A stretch of 64,000 nt of DNA from Proteles cristata cristata. Taxonomy: Eukaryota > Chordata > Mammalia > Carnivora > Hyaenidae. Positions within the stretch are counted from its first letter, which is position 1; each line of letters begins with the position of its first letter. The position numbers and the translations under genes were made by a program. Under the pieces are notes generated by a model. It did not search any database and was not told where the DNA came from. It saw nothing but the letters and a program-made list of their open reading frames with translations. The stretch lies in NCBI GenBank assembly GCA_017311185.1, contig JAESUZ010003161.1:1783501-1847500 (forward strand), given 5' to 3'. Shown in pieces: positions 34,791-45,779 of the stretch.

Positions 34791-37175
34791 CTACATTCCC
34801 TCTTAGATAGTGCCTTGAGCAAGCAGACCTTCTAAAGGAGAAAGAAGCAATTAACTAAACATGGTAAATTGTATATAAAGATCCTTATTAAAAAGATTTT
34901 AGTACTGTTCTTTCACATACCCAGCATCCTTGGCTACTAAAATAAGCCTACCAACTTTCTAATGAATAGAATCTAAATCTTCGTAGTTATTTCATATTTA
35001 TTTTCAAACTGTATTTTCAGCCTGTGATGCTGGACACTTTTTGTAGCTGTCTCCTAAGTAGTCACTCACTTAGAACAAACAAAAGTTTCATGCCAGCGGT
35101 TGAAACTGGTTGGTATATGTTGGTAAGTTTTAAAAATCTTTATTAGAAGCTTATTCACTTGTTATCTGAGTTATTTCGTGTCTAATGTTAACAATCTTTA
35201 GAGTTACCAAATTTATTTTGAAACCTTTCCCATTTAGGCAGAAGAACACATGGATTTTCATCTGTTCGTAATTTAAATAATATAACGCACTTTCCACACC
35301 CCCCAAAAGTCCGTTTGATATTTTTCCTCCTATATTTTTGTTTGTGGTTGGTGCACATGAATATTCATAACATGGACCTATCGCTTTCCAGGGCAAGTCC
35401 TCCCTTAGAGCATCTTAGGAATGGGACACCGCAGGTCCGTGCGTTCGGCACCAATGACGACCCACACAGTTTGTGTATTGATCTGCTCTGTTTTAATCTT
35501 CTTGTAAACATGTTTCAGATGCCTCAGGTTGGGACGTCTTTCTCTTGTCTGGTTTCACACAATGACCTTGGAGCATTCAGCTTGTCAGTACAGGGTTTCA
35601 CATTTGTGTACTGCTCAGTGTATGTAAGGGCAGCCTATGGGATACAGTGCGTATAACCTCTGTTTCCGTTTCACCGTGTTTACCTCTGGTGGCACCTGGT
35701 GGCATTACATGGGAGAAGAGAGTGAGGCAGACTATTGTCTGGCCTTCGTCTCCAATTGCCCTCCTCTCTCTCTCTCACCTCTCTCTGGAATCTTTGATAG
35801 GGATAACTGGTGTTTTCCTACACTGTATGAAAAGTGGCATACAAAAATAGTGTTGAGGCTTTTTTTCAGAAAGTGGAGCAGCCAGGCTCTTTTCTCTGAT
35901 TCCTTTAACCTCTGGTTCAAGAACTCTCTCCCTGACTAACACTGCATGTGGAGAGCAGTAGACATTTTCTGAAAGTCCTCATTTCTTCTTTTAATAAGCA
36001 CCGACAATTTAGGCTCATTGAATGAGAGAAAGCCTCCTAATTTATTTAATCTCAGTTTTGGTTAATTTTGTCTCTCTTGTTTTATCCCCATGTGAAATAC
36101 TTTTTTCTACGGTTTTGTTGCTAAAAATTCTGTACCTAATGACAGCTGTTTAACAATTTAAATTTTTGTTTAAAGGGAAGATGGCTTACATGCTATGCAA
36201 AATCTTAACTGTCAACCTCCGAGAAACAGGAGATGTTTTAAAATAGTCTATGTGAAGTTGCTCTGGGTGAAGATGTTTGCTTCTGCCTAGCATAATAAAT
36301 ATTTACCAGCCATTTCAACATCAGCCCCCTTTGGGGAGCAATCCAAACCAGGTTCCTTAGATTTCCATTACAGATGTGTCCTGACTGTTAGTCTCACAAG
36401 CTCTCACATCACGTTTATTGCAGCTGCATATTCCTCTCAGCAAAAAGCAAAGTAAACCTTAAAATATGTAAAATCCACATTATTCTGGTACCAGCTTACA
36501 TAATAATCATTGTCTACAATAACGAAAACTTTTTCTTGCTAAGGAAAGAACACTCTGCACATTATCCATGGGTGGGGCATGGGAAATGGGTCCTGAGGTT
36601 AAGTTATCTCTGGTTCCCGGACATATATAATTCCTTTTCTGACAAGTTCATTTGTAACGTACAATACACATGGATAAGATATCGGTCACGTGAGCGCTTA
36701 AAGGAAGACTGAAAAAAAAAAAAAGAACCTGTTGAATGAAAGATCATTCATCTTACAACACGGCCTTAAAGTATATTCAAAGCATACTTTGGTCCTGCTC
36801 CCTGAATATTACATTGAGAACATCTGGTCTTTGTGGAAGAACATGAGGCATTAAGTCCAGGTTTCCAATAGGGAAAAAAAAAATAGAATGTCATTGGACT
36901 CAGTAAACAAATATTTGAATTGAATCAGGTATATACAACAAATTATATTTCAAAAGTAACTCGATTGTTCAAGTTTTATTATATAGAGGAACTGAACCAA
37001 ACTCCAATTCTTTGCCTACCCAAGGGCCACTAGACAAGGGCCTACATAACAGCAATTGTGATATTGAGAATACAAAAGAGTTTAATTAAACATATCTGCC
37101 CTCTCCTCCTGATCATATAATGAATAGTATTAAGTCCACAGGTGAAAAATTCATACCCTCCTTCCATATGAATTT
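34791..37175. other. Longest unbroken unique stretch
   Basis: About 2.4 kb without a recognised transposon. Overlapping frames of 62-113 codons at 35151-35939 lie on both strands and carry no domain. The segment 36160-36720 is AT-rich but keeps short motif-dense blocks (ATTGTCTACAATAACG, a CACGTG E-box near 36688). It is noted as a possible constrained non-coding element. I see no splice-bounded exon. Confidence 0.4.
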
Positions 37176-37179
37176 TAAT

Positions 37180-38160
37180 TATAACAAAGTAATAGAAACT
37201 GGAATGTAAAAACTACTCTCAAAGACAAGATATACATCTTACTGATGAAAAATGGAAAAGAAATACAAAGCAGTAGGTGGGGTTTGCTGTCTGGAAGCAG
37301 GGAAAGACTGCTGGCGGCTCGGGCTCTAGTGGGTAATAAAAGCTAAGAGCCACATGAGAGATGGGACGAAGCAAAAACTCAGCCTAAAATTAGAGCCGCA
37401 ATGGGGCTCTCCATGCCAGGAATAAGGCCTCAAAACAGGGGTGCCCACTACTTGGTGAATGGTTAGACCTTTTATAAAACTGCATCACTAGGGGGATAGG
37501 AGGAAGGAAATAGAGCCTAGAAATCATGGCAGAGTCTATGCCTCCCCACGAGCCTGATATCTGGATTTGCACTATATACAGAATCTCTGTGGGATAAAGG
37601 CCCTAAGGCACACTACAGATCATGGCTGGCCTCCAGTCAAGATGAACGGGAAACCAAGATTCCAACATTCATGAAGGAAACCAATTTAGGAATGACAGCC
37701 ATGAGATGAAATCAATCTAATAAAATGAAAATACAATGAACCAATACGAAAGTTAACTTAAAATATATATGTGTTGACTTCTCAAAGAGATGTAAGAAGG
37801 CATAACAAAACAAACATATAAAATATAACATAAGAACAAAGAACACAGAAAAAGCAAAACAGTGAATTAAAAATACTACAAGTAATATAGTAATTGATAT
37901 TAAATCAAACAAACAAAGAAATACAAAATATCTACACTGGGCCCAAAAATCGAGACAATTACTGGACAGGGAGAAAAGAGAGAAGTGTTCTGCCAGAACA
38001 CTGCTGAAGGATAAAGAGATTTAAAACACAAAGAGCAGTTAATAATGATGGAAAATGGTTTGAGAGGACTCAACACATACCCTTTGGGACTCCAAAAAAG
38101 AGAACAAAGGAAATGACAGAAAAACAATATTTGGAAAAGGAGTAGCTAATTATTTAAAAG
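37180..38160 (+). mobile_element. Probable L1M/HAL1-type LINE remnant, sense
   Basis: A-rich sense-strand composition, GAATGACAGCCATGAGATGA-like and GACTCAACACATACCCTTTG-like phrases, and a terminal GACAGAAAAACAATATTTGG suggest an old L1/HAL1 ORF1 region. The family assignment is tentative. Confidence 0.45.
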
Positions 38161-38164
38161 AAAT

Positions 38165-38380
38165 TATTTTTTTATATTTAAAGATTTTTTAAAAATGGAT
38201 TACTTAGAGAAAGAGAGAGAGAAAGAGATTTGGGGAGAGGCAGAGAGAGAATCCCAAGCAGGCTCTACCCTGCCAGCCTGGAGCCTGATGTAGGGGCTCG
38301 AACAAACAAACTGTGAGATTGTGACCTGAGCCAAAATCCAGAGTTGGACACTTTACCCACTGAGCCACCCAGGCACCCCA
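38165..38380 (-). mobile_element. Felid tRNA-Lys SINE
   Basis: Antisense, body GAGAGGCAGAGAGAGAATCC, head GAGCCACCCAGGCACCCC. No crisp duplication is visible. The 85-codon minus-strand frame across it is SINE-derived. Confidence 0.93.
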
Positions 38381-38523
38381 ATTTTTAAGACTTTTAAAAA
38401 GATATGAGTATTCAAACCATGAACACTGAGTGCCAAGCAGGTCAAACAAAAATAAAGCCATGTTTCAGTGCATCCTGGTGAAAACGCAGGTTCTCAGAGA
38501 TGAAGAGAGAAATCTCATAAAGT

Positions 38524-38940
38524 ACAGTAACTCCCCTTATCTGCAGTTTTGCCTTTGCATTTCCTTATTACGATCAACCACAGTCCAGAAGTAGATGATC
38601 CTCCTTCTGATGAATCATCAGGTCAATGGTAGCCCAATGCCATCACAGTGCCCGCATCACAGAACCACGCCTCGTCCTATCACATAGGCAGTTTATCTCT
38701 CACACCAAAACAAGAAGAGTGAGAGGGAGAGAGACCACATTCACACAAATTTTATTAAGTAACTGGTCATAATTTTTCTATTTTATTATGAGTTACTGTT
38801 AATCGCTTGTGACTAATTTATAAATTAAACTTTATCATACGTGTGATAAAGGAAAAACACATGTACAGGAAAAAAAGCATAATATATATGGTGTTCAGTA
38901 CCCCCATGGTTTCAGGCATCCACGGGGGGGGGGTCTTGAA
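38524..38940. mobile_element. Tigger-like DNA transposon (non-autonomous, truncated)
   Basis: One end reads ACAGTAACTCCCCTTATCTG ... GATCAACCACAGTCC. The other reads TATATGGTGTTCAGTACCCC ... GGTTTCAGGCATCCACGGGG. These are typical ends of Tigger7-like mariner-class elements. The right terminal inverted repeat is cut off after the G-run, and no transposase frame remains. Confidence 0.7.
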
Positions 38941-39093
38941 ACATAGAATTCTAAGTTGACAGGGTTTATTTTGTTTGTTTGTTTTTCCTTTCTGTACTTT
39001 AAACATATTGCTCCACTGTTTTCTCATTTGCATTGTTTCTGATTATAATCTCTCATGGTTATATCTCTGTTGATCTACATGTAATGTGTTTTT

Positions 39094-39287
39094 AAAAAAT
39101 ATTTATTTATTTTGGGGAAAGCGCAAGCAGGGGAGGGACAGAGAGAAAGGGACAAAGGATCTGAAGCAGGCTCCACTCTGACTGACTGACAGTAGTGAGC
39201 CCAATGTGGGGCTCAAACTCACGAACCTCAAGATCATGTCTGAGCTGAAGTCAGATGCTCAACTGACTGGGCCACCCAAGTGCCCCA
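39094..39287 (-). mobile_element. Felid tRNA-Lys SINE
   Basis: Antisense, tail TTTTTAAAAAATATTTATTT, head GGCCACCCAAGTGCCCC. The 17-bp duplication ACATGTAATGTGTTTTT (39077-39093) and ACATGTAATCTGTTTTT (39288-39304) differs at one position. Confidence 0.95.
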
Positions 39288-40232
39288 ACATGTAATCTGT
39301 TTTTTCGCTCTGCCTACTTTTAAGATCTTTCTTTGTGACTGACTTGGAACAATTTTATTATGATGCACACTGGTGTTGTTTTCTTTATTATGTTTTTTAT
39401 GTTGGAGTTTATTGAGTTCCTTGAATCTGTGAGTTTACAATTATAATGGAGTTTAGGAAAGATTTGGCCATTATATCTTCAAATATTTGTTCTGTCTCCC
39501 ACTCTATCCTCTTAAGAGATTCCAATTCTATGTACTTTAAACCACTCGAAGCTGCCCCCAGCTCAGTAAGGATTTGCTCATTGTTTTATTTGTTTCCTTG
39601 CTTAAATTCTCGCTTCTCTCTGGGTTTCATTTTGGATAGTTTATATTGCTATGTCTTCAAGTTTGCTCATCATTTTCTTTTGTGATACCTAACCATTATT
39701 TATCCCTCCCTGTGTACTTTTTTGTTGTAGGATTCATCTCTGGAAGTTTGATTAGGTCCCTTTATGTCTCTATTTGACTTCTTGAATATTGGGATGTACC
39801 TATAATAATTGTTTGAAAGTTCTGGTATACTAATTCTAACAACTGTGTCAGTACTGGACTAATTTCACCTGAATGATTTATCTCTTCATTATGAATCAAA
39901 TTCTTCTGTGTTTTTTTGCATGCCTGATAAGTTTTTATTTGATTCAAAGTGCTTTGAATTCAGTTTTTTGAATGCTGAATATTTTGTATTCCTGTAAATA
40001 TTCTTGAGCTTTATCTAGAATGCATTTAGGTTACTTAGAAACAGTTTGATTGTTTTGGTCTCACTTTTAAAGATTTGTTGGGTAGAACTGGAGCAGTGCT
40101 CCATCTAAGACTATTTTTCCTGTACTGCTGAGGCAAGACCCTTCTCTATACTTGACCAAATGCCCTGTGAGATTTTCCAGTCTTCTGGACACCATTCTCA
40201 GTCCTCTGTGGGCATTAGGCACTATTACTTCT

Positions 40233-40352
40233 CCTTCTTCTTCTTCTTCTTCTTCTTCTCCTCCTTCTTCTCCTTCTCCTTCTCCTCCTCCTCCTCCTCC
40301 TCCTCCTCCTCCTCTTCTTCTTCTTCTTCTTCTTCTTCTTTTTCTTCTTTTT
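40233..40352. repeat. (CTT/CCT)n polypurine-polypyrimidine tract
   Basis: About 120 bp of pure C/T on the plus strand: CTT units, then CTC/CCT units, then CTT again. It appears to be the decayed poly(A) tail of the composite insertion. The lysine- or arginine-rich frames across it are artefacts. Confidence 0.97.
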
Positions 40353-40410
40353 CAAAATCATGGTTATTTTATTGAACATTTCACCATTTGGGGATGTAAC
40401 GCTAAAATAG

Positions 40411-40520
40411 GGCTGGGGTGCCGGGGTGGGGGGAGGTGCTCTGTCAGGTAGGCATGTGGACTGACCTCCCAGGAAAGCCCACTTGGGATTCTCTGACCCT
40501 TCCCTGCTCATTCTCAAAAG
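40411..40520 (+). mobile_element. Decayed SINE scrap inside the composite insertion
   Basis: GGGGTGCCGGGGTGG at one end and CTTGGGATTCTCTGACCCTT ... TGCTCATTCTCAAAAG at the other match a degraded felid SINE. It lies in the opposite orientation to the insertion. Confidence 0.65.
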
Positions 40521-40849
40521 AAACTGAGCGAGGACTTAATGTAGAATAAAGGAGGTTAAGGCATTTATAGGTCAGGGAAAACCGGTCCTTAGTTTCTTAC
40601 TACAAAGGTTTCCCATGGACTGAAGGCTATACAACACTCCATTACAACAGAGAAATGGCCGAGGTTGGGGGAGGGGAGGAGGGGGGAGGGTGCAGTCTCC
40701 AGGAGGGATGTTGGGCTGTGGGCCGCGGCCGCGGATCAGGTCCAGGTCAGCAGGCTAGGAAGAAGTCAGGTTAGTACATTCACCAAAAAGCACTTGCTTT
40801 CCAGGCTCTAGCATGCAGAGGATTTCCTCAGACAAGGACTTCTTTTTTC

Positions 40850-41045
40850 TTTTAACATTTATTTATTTTCGAGAGAGAGAGAGAGAGATGCAGAGAAAGA
40901 GGGAGACACAGACTCTGAAGTAGGCTCCAGGCTCCAGGCTCTGTGCTGTCAACACAGAGCTTGATGTGGGGCCCAAACTCACAACCGTGAGATCATGACC
41001 TGAGCCAAACTCGGATGTTTAACCAACAGCCACCCTGGTGCCCGC
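40850..41045 (-). mobile_element. Full-length SINE heading the composite insertion
   Basis: Antisense on the plus strand, tail AACATTTATTTATTTTCG, head GCCACCCTGGTGCCCGC ending directly at the 16-bp duplication. A CCAGGCTCCAGGCTC dinucleotide-block duplication lies in the body. The insertion's 5' end coincides with the SINE's own 5' end. Confidence 0.94.
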
Positions 41046-41554
41046 AGGCACTATTACTTCTAATCCTCTGGTTGGTTCAACAGCTCTAGCATGTAGTACT
41101 TTTCCCACATGCATAGGCTGCCAGAATTCTGCTGAATATACAAAGCGAACCCTCTGCAGATCTCCAGAGTTCCCTAGCTGTGTAACTCTCTTCTTTCAGG
41201 TAATCAGCCCTGCATTCTTCAGCTCCTGTAGGCCCCAGGACCATCAGTTCTGTCTCCTCTACTCAAGGAGGCTGCCAGGTTCTGGACGGGTTCCCCTTTT
41301 CTTCACTATGCCTTGGAAACTCTCTCAAATTTTGGAAATCATAGGGCTGACCTTATCTGTTTCTTTTCTCATGTATATCACTGTCGCGTGATAATCTGAT
41401 ATCTCATGTCTTGAAAATCATTGTTTCTTATATTTTGTTCATGTTTTTAGTTGGTTAAGATGGGAGGGTGAATATTGATCCATTATTCCATCTGGGCTGA
41501 AAGTGGAAATCTAATGTTCTCACTAAGTCATTAATTTCAATTATAACATTTTTT

Positions 41555-42745
41555 TGTAAAATGTTTATTTGCTAATTTTTAAATATTTTAATTAATTGAC
41601 TTTATTTTTTAAAGTTTTAGACTCATAGGAAAAATGAATTGTAAGTACAGAGAATCTTATATATAACCCCCCACTCCAGAGTTTTCCCTATTACTATTAT
41701 GATGTGTTAGTATACTGTATTTATTTTAATCGATAAAAAAATGTTGCTACTTTATTATCAATTAAAATCTATAGTTTACTTTATAGTTCACTCCTTGTGT
41801 TATGCAGTTCTATGAATTTGAAAAATGTATAATTTCATGTGTCTGCCATTATAGTATTACACACAATAGTTTCATTGCCCTAAAAGTCTCCTGTACTCCA
41901 CTCATTCATCTCTCTCTTCCTCTCTCTCCTTGAATCTCTGACAACCACTAATCTTTTTACTGTCTCTATACTGTGGTCTGATAACTCCTGTCTTGAAATC
42001 ATTGTTTCCTATATTTTGTTCATTCCAGAATGCCATACAGTTGGAATCATACAGTGTGTAACCTTTTCAGACTGGCTTCTTTCACTTACAGTGTGCTTTT
42101 AAGTTTCCTCCGTCTTTTCACAGCCTGATAACTCATTTCTTTTTATGGCTGAATAATACCCTTCTGTATGAATGTACCACAGTTTATCCATCTTAGCTGC
42201 TTCGAAGTTTGGGCAATTATGAATAGACCTACCCCACACATCCATGTGGATGTTTCTTTGTGAGCATGTAAGTTTTCGACTCATTGAGTTAAATACCTGG
42301 AATTGTTCAATCACATGGTAAGTTTTTTAAGTTGGGTTTTATAAGAAATGGCCAAACCGTCTCCCAGAGTGGCTGGCTGTACCACTTTTCTTTCCTGCCA
42401 ACAAGGAATGAGAGTCCCTGTCACTCCACACCGTCATCAGCACTTGGTACTGTTAATGTTTGGATTTTCGCCAGTCTAATAGATGTGTAGCGGTATCTCA
42501 TCGTTGTTTTAATTTAGTTGCTTTAATCTTATGATGACATCTAATATTGAATATGTCTTCATGGCTTATTTGTCATCTGTATATTTTCTTTGGTGAAGTG
42601 ACTGTTCAGATCTTTTATCCATTTTTTTCAATTGCATTGGTTGTTTTCTTATTGAGTTTTAATGGTTCTTTGTATATTTTGGATACAAATGCTAATTTTT
42701 TAAATAAGTTGATGATTTACCTTTGGGGATACTGGGAGATCTAGG
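41555..42745 (-). mobile_element. L1M-type ORF2 C-terminus and 3' end, antisense
   Basis: The 3' end side comes first: AAAGTTTTAGACTCATAGGA, ATAACCCCCCACTCCAGAGT, TTCATGTGTCTGCCATTATA. Next is the antisense ORF2 C-terminus: TTTTATGGCTGAATAATACC, GGGCAATTATGAATAGACCT, CCAAACCGTCTCCCAGAGTG. A 71-codon minus-strand frame (42099-42314) retains part of the ORF2 tail (KLWYIHTEGYYSAIKRNEL). Otherwise it is broken. Confidence 0.8.
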
Positions 42746-44495
42746 TTGAACATGTATGACTATCGGCTGGAATTGCGTTTGCTTCTATTATACTCCACGG
42801 GGCACTGTTGATCCCACTTTAATGTCTTAGCTCAATGTTTCTAAACATCTCTGCTGTGGTAAATTCAAATTCTAAACTCAAAGGAGGGCAATCTGTGATG
42901 GCAGGTTCTTGAGGAAACCTTTTTTTATTCCTGTCCTGTGCAGAGACCAACCCTGCTAAATACTCCTGCTGTTTCCCTATTGCAGCGGATGAGCCCTCTG
43001 GTCCACCCTTTCACTCAAGACACTGCTCTTGACGATCCTCAGCTTTGTGCTGGAATTTCAATTCCAGTCTCTCATCTGGCTTAGGCGCAAGGCCTTATTT
43101 CCTGAGCCCACTAAGCTATTAAAACTCAAACCTCTGAGTGAGGTAAATCGGCATATTTTACCAGGAGAACTTCAGCCTCACGTTTAACTTGAGTTACCAC
43201 TTTCATTTTTAACGCCTCCTCAGCTTTCTGTTTCCGAGGAGTTCTCCAACTTCATCAGGAAGGCAGCTGTGACATGTGAAGGGTAGTTTTGTTATGTTTA
43301 TCGCTCCTTCCTAGAATTTTTTATTGAGTCTTTTAATTATGTTCAGTCTATACATAGATTGAGTTCCACTCAAGAAAACAATGCTTTTCTTGTTTGTCTC
43401 TGTTGAGAGTTGGACCCACAGCTGATGTCTCTTTGTACACCTCCATCCTTATACAGAGTCAGTATTCAGTAAAAGTTGGTTGAGTAAAAATTCTTTAAAA
43501 TTGAACAATGAAATAAATGAATTATGTGGCTGACCATTGATGCAGCTAAGCCTGATAGACCTTTAGAGTGAGTTTCACTTCTAAGCCAAGAAGTCGAATT
43601 TTCACAAGTAATTAAAAATACAGCCTTCAGATACAGCTGGGCATTTCTATTTGGGGAAGAGTTTGTGAGGCTCAGGAACAATGTTATATATTAATTCCCT
43701 GGGAAGGCCGGGTATACAACTACCATACAGGTGTTTCCTGTTGAGAGTCCAAGTTCCCATACAAGAACTCAGAGGACAGCTGAGAACAAAACTTAGCCTA
43801 CTTAATTACATTTGCCCAGTGGTGCTGCATAAAAAGTCATTGACCAAAAATAACATGTTTAAGTAATGTTCAGGTTGAGATACAAACCAGCAGCAGTCAG
43901 GAAATTCAAAATTAAATCTGATCCCCACCCTTCACTTGCCTCATTGTGCCCAGGCAGCACCAAGGTCAGAAATTAATTGGAGATACTGCCAAATACAGAG
44001 CCTGCAATATTTCAGCTCAGTGAGGTCACAAGGAAAACTCGGTTCAAGCCTTATTAGAGCAGTTTACAGGAGCACATTACTGTGAATATGAAATTAGAGT
44101 CTTGTCTTGATGGATGTGTCACCTACCCAAGGTAATTTGTTGGGAATAATTTGAAAATGTAAGTGAACATAATTAAGCTTCTGTTTTATTGTAGTCTGGC
44201 CATTTGTCTCCAGGTGTGCTGATTGCTGTAGACGTGACATTGCAAATGCCTAGAATATAATGAGACACATTTCAGTCACTCAGTTTCAATATTTGGGCAC
44301 CCGTGAATTAGAACTGACAGTAAAGCTGGAACTAATTTTTTTATCGATATTTTTTCTTCTGTAGAACCATACGTATAAGATAAAATCTCAAGAGATATAT
44401 CACCATGAAAATCAGTTGCATATGGCAGGATATACTACGGGCAAACCCTTGAACAATCCTCCCTAAAATGAAAGAGGCCAAACTCAGATGGGATT
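42746..44495. other. Mostly unique; possible L2 3' terminus at 43330-43490
   Basis: CACTCAAGAAAACAATGCTT ... AGTCAGTATTCAGTAAAAGT is weakly L2-like. The segment 43880-44330 is repeat-free with compact homeodomain-like AT motifs (GGTAATTTGTTGGGAATAAT, GAACATAATTAAGC). It is only a candidate for conservation. Confidence 0.4.
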
Positions 44496-44511
44496 ATAAA
44501 TGCCCACCTCA

Positions 44512-44733
44512 GGGGCGCCTGGGTGGCTTAGTCGGTTAAGCGTCCGACTTTCGCTTAGGTCATGATCTCGTGGTTCGTGGGTTCGAGCCCCGCGTCGGGC
44601 TCTGTGCTGACTGCCAGCTCAGAGCCTGGAGCCTGTTTCAGTCTGTGACTCCCTCTCTCTCTGACCCTCCCCTGCTCACGCTGTCTCTCTCTCTCTCTCC
44701 TAGAAATAAATAAAAATATTTTTAAAAAAATAA
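44512..44733 (+). mobile_element. Young felid SINE, near-consensus
   Basis: Sense copy with an intact GGGGCGCCTGGGTGGCTTAG head and the B box GGTTCGTGGGTTCGAGCCCC. The perfect 16-bp duplication ATAAATGCCCACCTCA is at 44496-44511 and 44734-44749. This is the best representative of the young cohort here. Confidence 0.98.
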
Positions 44734-44749
44734 ATAAATGCCCACCTCA

Positions 44750-45457
44750 ATGCTAAACTAGACCAGATTATTAGACTCCCCCTTAGGTATATTTGTACTT
44801 TCTTTTTAGCTATCTCTTGAATTTCAGTCCAAACTCATTAATTTCCTTCCATTTTATTAGGCACTCTTGCTTCGTGCTAATTAAATGATTTTCTTTAAAT
44901 AAAGAAATCAACCTTTGTTTTCAAGAAAGATTAAGAAGGGGAGTGAAGGAAAATAGCTGTAGAAAATACCAGACAGCACCAGGAATTTGATTTTTTTTTC
45001 ATTTAGCACTTAATCATCTACACTATGCCAATCAAAGAATGTAATTTAGTTTATACTTAAGATTCTAATCATACTTACCAAGATCAGAATTGAAGATAAT
45101 ATATCACTAATCCATAATAGCTACTATTTTCTGAGATACAGTTTGTCATTTTTCATTTCATTATAGAATTTAAACTAGAAGAAATTATTTTGAATTTAAA
45201 CTATATTTAATTAGTTATTATATCCATATTCATCATTCCAAAAAAATTTATAGAACTTTAAAAAAGACTTTAATTAATAGTTACATTTATAATACATCTT
45301 GCAAAGTGAGAGTGAACATTTCTAACACAGTCACCACACTCCAATTTGCATCCATTCATAGATGTTGCCACTGCCTACATTTCTTGGTATGGAGGAGAAA
45401 ATTAAGATAAAAAAGTACAATAATAGTAGATATTCCTTTACAAGTCAGACAGTTACT
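44750..45457. other. Unique AT-rich sequence, nothing recognised
   Basis: Very AT-rich with no recognised element. Open frames are short. Confidence 0.5.
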
Positions 45458-45669
45458 GGGGCACCTGGGTGGCTCAGTGGGTCAAGCATCAGACTCTTGA
45501 TTTCGTCTCAGGTCACAATCGCACAGTTTCATGAGTTCAAGCCCTGTATTGGGCTCTGTGCTGTCAGTGAGGAGCCTGCTGGGGAATCTCTTCCTCTTTC
45601 TCTGCCCCTCTTCCACTTGTGCTTTCTCTCTCTCAAAATAAATAAATAAACTTTAAAAAATAAATAAAA
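45458..45669 (+). mobile_element. Felid tRNA-Lys SINE
   Basis: Sense, head GGGGCACCTGGGTGGCTCAG, body GGAATCTCTTCCTCTTTCTC, tail AAATAAATAAACTTTAAAAA. No clear duplication. The 95-codon frame 45362-45649 is largely SINE sequence. Confidence 0.93.
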
Positions 45670-45779
45670 TTCAGATGGCCCTGAAGGATCTATCATAGCC
45701 ACTAGTTGAGGAAAGGAATAGGTAGGTCAAATGTTGCCAAACAAACTCAAATAAACTTGTTGCAAGAGAAGCCAATAAT

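Larger units (their letters stand above)
40217..41061 (-). mobile_element. Composite SINE-headed polyadenylated retro-insertion
   Basis: A perfect 16-bp duplication, AGGCACTATTACTTCT, lies at 40217-40232 and 41046-41061. Between them 813 bp is read on the minus strand. It begins with a full-length SINE (41045-40850) with its own AAATAAATAAATG tail. Next comes about 330 bp of GC/CpG-richer sequence containing GCGGCCGC near 40728, then a reversed SINE scrap. An AATAAA hexamer follows (complement of 40368-40373), then 15 nt, then a 120-bp purine-only A/G tail. The target TTCT|AA resembles the L1 endonuclease site. The structure fits an L1-mobilised Pol II transcript, or a SINE read-through ending at a downstream poly(A) site. 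The parent locus is unknown. Confidence 0.8.
39305..41525 (-). mobile_element. L1M/HAL1-type 5' region, antisense, split by an 813-bp insertion
   Basis: Antisense counterpart of the module at 6.2-7.1 kb. On the plus strand the order is ORF1-side sequence (GTTTCATTTTGGATAGTTTA, TTGCATGCCTGATAAGTTTT), then CTGAGGCAAGACCCTTCTCT, CCTCTGCAGATCTCCAGAGT and finally ATTCCATCTGGGCTGAAAGT at the 5' terminus. The composite retro-insertion 40233-41045 interrupts it. Sequence resumes in register on both sides after removing one copy of the 16-bp duplication. Confidence 0.65.

Noticed and set aside
35315..35939. Cluster of overlapping 62-113-codon frames as a small gene
   Set aside because: Frames overlap on both strands, lack domains and show no convincing exon borders. 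The region is merely free of stops by chance.
38524..38940. Functional transposase gene in the Tigger-like element
   Set aside because: Only terminal sequences of a short derivative remain; no reading frame of suitable length.
40152..40517. Serine-, proline- and lysine/arginine-rich frames across the CTT/CCT tract
   Set aside because: Simple translations of a trinucleotide repeat.
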